9,797 nt of DNA. Source: Dehalobacter sp. CP (GTDB lineage Bacteria; Bacillota_B; Desulfitobacteriia; Desulfitobacteriales; Syntrophobotulaceae). The stretch's first letter is position 1. Each line of letters opens with the position of its first letter. This document shows, piece after piece, positions 7,052 to 9,797 of the stretch. The translations under genes and the position numbers were made by a program. The stretch lies in contig VMEE01000094.1 of assembly GCA_009910795.1 (NCBI GenBank), positions 1-9,797 of the forward strand. The letters are read 5' to 3'. Under the pieces are notes generated by a model that was given only the letters and a program-made list of their open reading frames with translations, did not search any database and was not told the DNA's origin.

Positions 7052-7059
7052 CAAAAATA
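7052..7059 (-). promoter_or_regulatory. Candidate -7 promoter element for the LsrG-like/Fe-ADH/Mut7-C genes
   Basis: The minus strand reads TATTTTTG, an exact TAnnTTTG match, about 30 nt upstream of the ATG at 7022. The -33 region shows no clear TTTG. It would give a short leader of about 25 nt holding the Shine-Dalgarno, allowing the three overlapping genes to be expressed separately from the isomerase-like gene upstream. Confidence 0.5.
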
Positions 7060-7096
7060 GAGGCTAAAAGTATCCGTCACAGGGTCTGCCGTAACG

Positions 7097-8284
7097 TCAC
7101 GCCTGTCTGACAATTTCAATACCACGGTACCTGCAGGCCAGCCGCAGGAATTCAGAGTGATTTCCGGCCAGCACGAGAAGGTGATTGCCAAGTGGTCTTT
7201 CCTTCAATGCGATTATTGATTCCCCGGGCAACTCAATTTCCACCTGTGTACGGCAGGCATCAGCCAGGCGTGGTCTGCTGATCACTCTTCCCTCCGCTAT
7301 GAACGCACGGTCAAGAGTGTCTGAAAACCGGAAGAGGGTCACTTCCTTTGCTGTAATGGTGCCATCGACAGCCAGGGACCAGCCAGTCTCATAGTGTGAT
7401 GGCAGCTCCACATCGCTGACAAAATCAAAGGGGGCAGTGCAGTGCGACAGAATCAGAGTTCTATCTGTCAGGCGTGTGGTGTTGGCCATCCAGGGAACCT
7501 TTCCTGTCAGGGCTTTACCTGCTATCATCCCCGCCATGGAGGCAAGGTCTCCCTCACAGGCGGCCACGGTTCCTTCAGTATTAAGCTGGGCCAAAGCCAT
7601 GCATGCTGTCACCTTCCGCTCCTGGACAAGACTGAAACACTCCACTCCTATTGCATCCAGCCTGTTCTCTGAGATAACCTTTCGCAGAAGAGTCAGCACA
7701 CGGGCAGCATCAATGATACCTTCCGGGTTCTGAATTCTGAACCGGTTAAGCAAGTCAGTATCCGGCTCCTCATTGCTGTAGTCAGGCAACACTCTCCACG
7801 GTATTCCGGTAAGCTCCACACCAAATCGCTGACGCAACGTTTCAGCCGTGACATCAGATGCCACAAGCCACTCTGAGACCGTGCCGATCAGACCGGCCCT
7901 GGTGCCTTTAAGTTTTTCCCACGCACCGGTTGTCTTTGCCCATCTTTCCAGCAGACCTGATTCTGCCGCATCAGCAGCATCAGACAACACCGCAATCCTG
8001 TTGTGGTTCACATTCCAGGCCATCACTTCCGTTGCTGCTGCATAGGCGTTATTGCCACGCATACTCAGCAACAATACCGGCCTGTCCGGGTCTGCAATCT
8101 CAATAGCCCTTCTCTCTGAACCTCCGCTCAGGAACAGAATTATATCAGGACTGCTGTCCGTCATAGCATAATTTTTGCCGGGCAATAGCCGCCGCATGTA
8201 CGCCTCTGCCTCTGCCGGAGCCGTTTCAAGGGCTCCCCTGTGCGCTGTCCAGGCTACCTTAATGACATAATCCTCTTCAGTCAT
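7097..8284 (-). CDS. L-fucose/L-arabinose isomerase superfamily protein (FucI-like)
   Basis: A 395-residue protein that resembles the short FucI/AraA-superfamily proteins, not full-length FucI (about 590). The N-terminal half (about 1-165) has alternating strands and helices with a Rossmann-like look: DIILFLSGGSERRAIE (47-62), RPVLLLSMRGNNAYAA (68-83) and RAGLIGTVSEWLVAS (129-143). The core motif is AIGVECFSLVQERKVTACMA (211-230), then LNTEGTVAACEGDLASM (234-250). By analogy with FucI, whose metal ligands E337 and D361 are 24 residues apart, E222 and D246 have the same spacing. A C-terminal GNHLLVLAGNH (366-376) offers the likely histidine ligand. The predicted reaction is aldose-ketose isomerisation or a related metal-dependent step; the sugar is unknown. 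It is the first gene of the second minus-strand cluster, followed by LsrG-like and Fe-ADH genes. No kinase or aldolase is nearby. A weak GGAAA precedes the start. Confidence 0.8.
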   Translation of the reverse strand: MTEEDYVIKVAWTAHRGALETAPAEAEAYMRRLLPGKNYAMTDSSPDIILFLSGGSERRAIEIADPDRPVLLLSMRGNNAYAAATEVMAWNVNHNRIAVLSDAADAAESGLLERWAKTTGAWEKLKGTRAGLIGTVSEWLVASDVTAETLRQRFGVELTGIPWRVLPDYSNEEPDTDLLNRFRIQNPEGIIDAARVLTLLRKVISENRLDAIGVECFSLVQERKVTACMALAQLNTEGTVAACEGDLASMAGMIAGKALTGKVPWMANTTRLTDRTLILSHCTAPFDFVSDVELPSHYETGWSLAVDGTITAKEVTLFRFSDTLDRAFIAEGRVISRPRLADACRTQVEIELPGESIIALKERPLGNHLLVLAGNHSEFLRLACRYRGIEIVRQA

Positions 8285-8322
8285 TTTATTATTTCCGTAT
8301 TTTACTCTGTTTCATCAAAGTC

Positions 8323-8330
8323 CTAAAATA
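8323..8330 (-). promoter_or_regulatory. Weak -7-like element ahead of the isomerase-like gene
   Basis: The minus strand reads TATTTTAG, one mismatch from TAnnTTTG, about 40 nt upstream of ATG 8282-8284. The same octamer recurs at 8404-8411. No convincing -33 element accompanies either copy, so this is a tentative call. Confidence 0.25.
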
Positions 8331-8398
8331 GCAGAAATTCAGTTATACAGGATTCTGATCACCCTCTCCGACCAGGCATTCGATTTTATTATACTGTC

Positions 8399-8532
8399 AG
8401 TGACTAAAATACCAGCACATTAAAATGCAAATACTTCGGCATGATTTTTATTGTGAAAATTACATCAGGCCTGATAAATTGATCATAATTTTTATATTTA
8501 CGGCCTGATGACAGAAATAACTAGTGACTAAA
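8399..8532. repeat. Direct repeat AGTGACTAAA, two copies 124 bp apart
   Basis: The exact 10-mer AGTGACTAAA occurs at 8399-8408 and 8523-8532. The two copies bracket the presumed promoter region of the TPR gene, the second lying 17 bp before its start. They could be paired regulator sites in the divergent region; chance recurrence in AT-rich DNA is possible. Confidence 0.4.
8464..8510. promoter_or_regulatory. Palindrome and repeated half-site upstream of the TPR gene (candidate operator)
   Basis: ATCAGGCCTGAT at 8464-8475 is a perfect 12-bp palindrome. The half-site GGCCTGATG recurs at 8502-8510 and is the reverse complement of CATCAGGCC at 8463-8471. A -7-like TATATTTA (8493-8500) lies between them, so a regulator bound to both sites would flank or cover the promoter. 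Alternatively the arms form an RNA stem with a 30-nt loop. Confidence 0.45.
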
Positions 8533-8543
8533 CCGTAAAAAAC

Positions 8544-8547
8544 AGGA
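8544..8547 (+). promoter_or_regulatory. Shine-Dalgarno that favours the second ATG of the TPR gene
   Basis: AGGA at 8544-8547 is only 1 nt from the first ATG (8549) but 7 nt from the second (8555). This spacing suggests that translation starts at the second ATG, removing the first two residues (Met-Lys) from the predicted signal peptide. Confidence 0.5.
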
Positions 8548-8548
8548 A

Positions 8549-9523
8549 ATGAAAATGAAGATTCTGGTATCAATAGCTTGTATTGCAGCACTTTTCGCCA
8601 TCAACAGCGTCAGTCTCAATGCACAGGACCGCAATGAGGTGATTGCCGTTTACAACGAAGGAGCCAAGGCCATACAGACCGATGTACCGGCTGCCATCGC
8701 GGCGTTTGAAAAGGTTATTACACTTTCCGATCAGGTTGGTGAGACCGCCAATGATCTGAAGCAAAAGGCCGTACAGGTATTGCCCGGGCTTTATTACAAG
8801 CTCGCAGCCACAGCCTATAATGAGAAAAAGCCTGCAGCAGAAATAATTGCAGCCTCCAAACTCGCTGCTGCCATGGCAGAAAAATATGAAAGCAAAACCC
8901 ATGGCGAGAATTCAAAGAAAATCCTTGTAAATGGATATTATAAGCTTGCCACGGATTATTTCTCGGCAAACGATTATGACAATGCCATGCTGGCTTTTGA
9001 CAGTGTTCTTGCACTCAATTCTGACCATATAGCCTCAATTTACAACAAGGCTTTGATCTACAGGAATCGCGATGAGGCTGATTCCTATGAGCAGACAGTT
9101 GACCTCTTCCTGAGCAAGCTTGACCCTGAGAAGGATGCTGATAAAGCCACACAGGCCAAAGGCGCCGCTCTTGAGTATTTCCGTGCGGCCGGATCGAAGG
9201 CCAACAGTGCAAACAACCTTGATGAAGCCCTGACTCTTCTTACCAAAGCAGCAAAATACGGCGATGACAAGACCCTCTTTTACTTCTTTGCTGATGTTTA
9301 CAACAAGAAGAGCAATTTCACCGAAGGTGCTGCCTATGCCCAGAAGGGCCTTGACCTTGAAACAGGAGACGCAGAAGCAAAAGCAATGTTCTACTATCAG
9401 CTTGCTGTTGCACAGGCCGGCCAGGGTAATACAGCCGCAGCATGCGAATCCTTTAAAAATGCACAGTATGGTCCTTTTGCCGAAGCTGCCAAGGCTCAGA
9501 GGACTAACATGAAATGTGAATAG
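8549..9523 (+). CDS. Secreted tetratricopeptide-repeat protein of unknown function
   Basis: A 324-residue protein with an N-terminal signal peptide: a basic start (MKMK), a hydrophobic core ILVSIACIAALFAI and a likely signal peptidase I site near SLNAQ/DRN (residues 22-28). Cys11 sits inside the hydrophobic core, not in a lipobox, so a lipoprotein is unlikely. The mature protein is Ala-rich and helical. TPR-like pairs are seen at about 31-65 and 80-112, then more clearly at 126-158 (YYKLATDYFSANDYDNAMLAF), 159-190, 207-240, 241-274 and 275-308. It is therefore predicted to be a periplasmic or envelope-associated scaffold. No enzymatic domain is seen, and the partner is unknown. The protein ends in KCE, with a lone C-terminal cysteine at 323 and another at 299. 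It is monocistronic, read divergently from the isomerase-like gene, and closed by its own terminator. The second ATG (8555) may be the real start. Confidence 0.88.
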   Translation: MKMKILVSIACIAALFAINSVSLNAQDRNEVIAVYNEGAKAIQTDVPAAIAAFEKVITLSDQVGETANDLKQKAVQVLPGLYYKLAATAYNEKKPAAEIIAASKLAAAMAEKYESKTHGENSKKILVNGYYKLATDYFSANDYDNAMLAFDSVLALNSDHIASIYNKALIYRNRDEADSYEQTVDLFLSKLDPEKDADKATQAKGAALEYFRAAGSKANSANNLDEALTLLTKAAKYGDDKTLFYFFADVYNKKSNFTEGAAYAQKGLDLETGDAEAKAMFYYQLAVAQAGQGNTAAACESFKNAQYGPFAEAAKAQRTNMKCE

Positions 9524-9530
9524 CAGCAAT

Positions 9531-9542
9531 CCGGTTAACCGG
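9531..9542. repeat. 12-bp palindrome just after the TPR stop codon
   Basis: CCGGTTAACCGG is a perfect palindrome 7 bp behind the TAG at 9521-9523. It has no loop and no T run, so it is unlikely to terminate by itself; it may be a DNA-binding site or chance. Confidence 0.4.
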
Positions 9543-9560
9543 GATTTAAACTGATATTAC

Positions 9561-9596
9561 AGCGGTCTGCCCTATCCGGCGGGCCGCTATTTTTTT
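9561..9596 (+). terminator. Intrinsic terminator of the TPR gene
   Basis: An 11-bp stem (AGCGGTCTGCC paired with GGCGGGCCGCT, including two G-U pairs) closes a 6-nt loop and is followed, after one A, by seven T at 9590-9596. It lies 37 bp after the stop codon and is the only textbook intrinsic terminator in the window. Confidence 0.88.
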
Positions 9597-9759
9597 CCTG
9601 TCTGCAGTATCCTCCAGGCCGCATTATATTTACCCCCTCCGGAATCCGACGGAGCCTTTTAGTTTCTTTCCTCCCTTAAGTTAACCGTCAGGTCATGCAG
9701 CGCATTAAACCTTTTGCCGTCTTTCAGGTGACCTAAAAGTGTAAAAAAATCATCCGGCT

Positions 9760-9797
9760 ATGCTTAAGAATTTCCTCGTCAACACCGCACGAAACAT
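9760..9797 (+). CDS. Start of a second FtsX/MacB-type permease (cut by the window edge)
   Basis: Only 12 codons are visible from ATG 9760-9762: MLKNFLVNTARN. This closely parallels the first residues of the permease at the left edge (MIRNFFLVTFRN), and such amphipathic openings are characteristic of Bacteroidota ABC permeases of this family. No Shine-Dalgarno is seen. Upstream, 9597-9759 holds no gene; a short hairpin (9637-9654) is too weak to call. Identification rests on this short similarity, so it is a suggestion that the sequence beyond the edge would settle. Confidence 0.55.
   Translation, partial: MLKNFLVNTARN

Noticed and set aside
9015..9529. Minus-strand open frames opposite the TPR gene (for example 164 codons, 9529-9035)
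   Set aside because: The plus-strand frame has a signal peptide, TPR helices, a Shine-Dalgarno and a terminator; the antisense frames show no domain.
9637..9660. Second terminator-like hairpin (CTCCG/CGGAG followed by TTTT)
   Set aside because: The stem is only 5 bp with an 8-nt loop, the T run is short and offset, and a much better terminator lies just upstream.

Overview
The window looks like a chromosomal segment of a Bacteroidota bacterium, probably Bacteroidales-like. Four observations support this. Both edges carry the N-terminus of the large MacB/FtsX-type permeases that this phylum multiplies. Several starts lack a Shine-Dalgarno sequence. Two exact matches to the Bacteroidota -7 promoter element (TAnnTTTG) lie upstream of minus-strand genes. 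The secreted TPR protein has a typical signal peptide ending in NAQ. This is reading by eye; no taxonomic search was possible.

Layout. From the left edge to 4600 there is a minus-strand cluster, transcribed right to left: a P2A-type Ca2+-transporting ATPase (4600-1925), an MFS transporter 23 bp behind it (1901-678), and the first 198 codons of a MacB/FtsX-like ABC permease (595 to the edge). From 4601 to 5024 there is no gene. This stretch holds three 28-bp tandem repeats, which probably fall in the 5' leader of the ATPase mRNA, a -7 promoter match, and a degenerate purine-rich 21/42-bp repeat tract.

From 8284 down to 5025 is a second minus-strand cluster. It has a sugar-isomerase-like protein of the FucI/AraA superfamily (8284-7097), then, behind a plausible promoter and a strong ribosome binding site, three overlapping genes: a small LsrG/ABM-fold enzyme (7022-6714), an iron-type alcohol dehydrogenase (6720-5512) and a Mut7-C/DUF82 PIN-like nuclease with a zinc ribbon (5525-5025). 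The first three suggest carbohydrate or small-carbonyl metabolism: isomerisation, handling of a reactive carbonyl, and aldehyde/alcohol redox. No kinase, aldolase or transporter is present to fix the substrate. The overlapping nuclease gene is the odd member.

On the plus strand, a divergent region with a 12-bp palindrome and repeated half-site precedes a secreted TPR-repeat protein (8549-9523), which ends in a clear intrinsic terminator. The first 12 codons of what looks like another FtsX-type permease begin at 9760 and run off the right edge.

Most of the window is ordinary housekeeping or accessory metabolism. I did not find a convincing new defence or mobile system. The points most worth checking are the isomerase/LsrG-like/Fe-ADH/nuclease cluster, the altered ligand residues in the dehydrogenase, and the repeats ahead of the Ca2+ pump.
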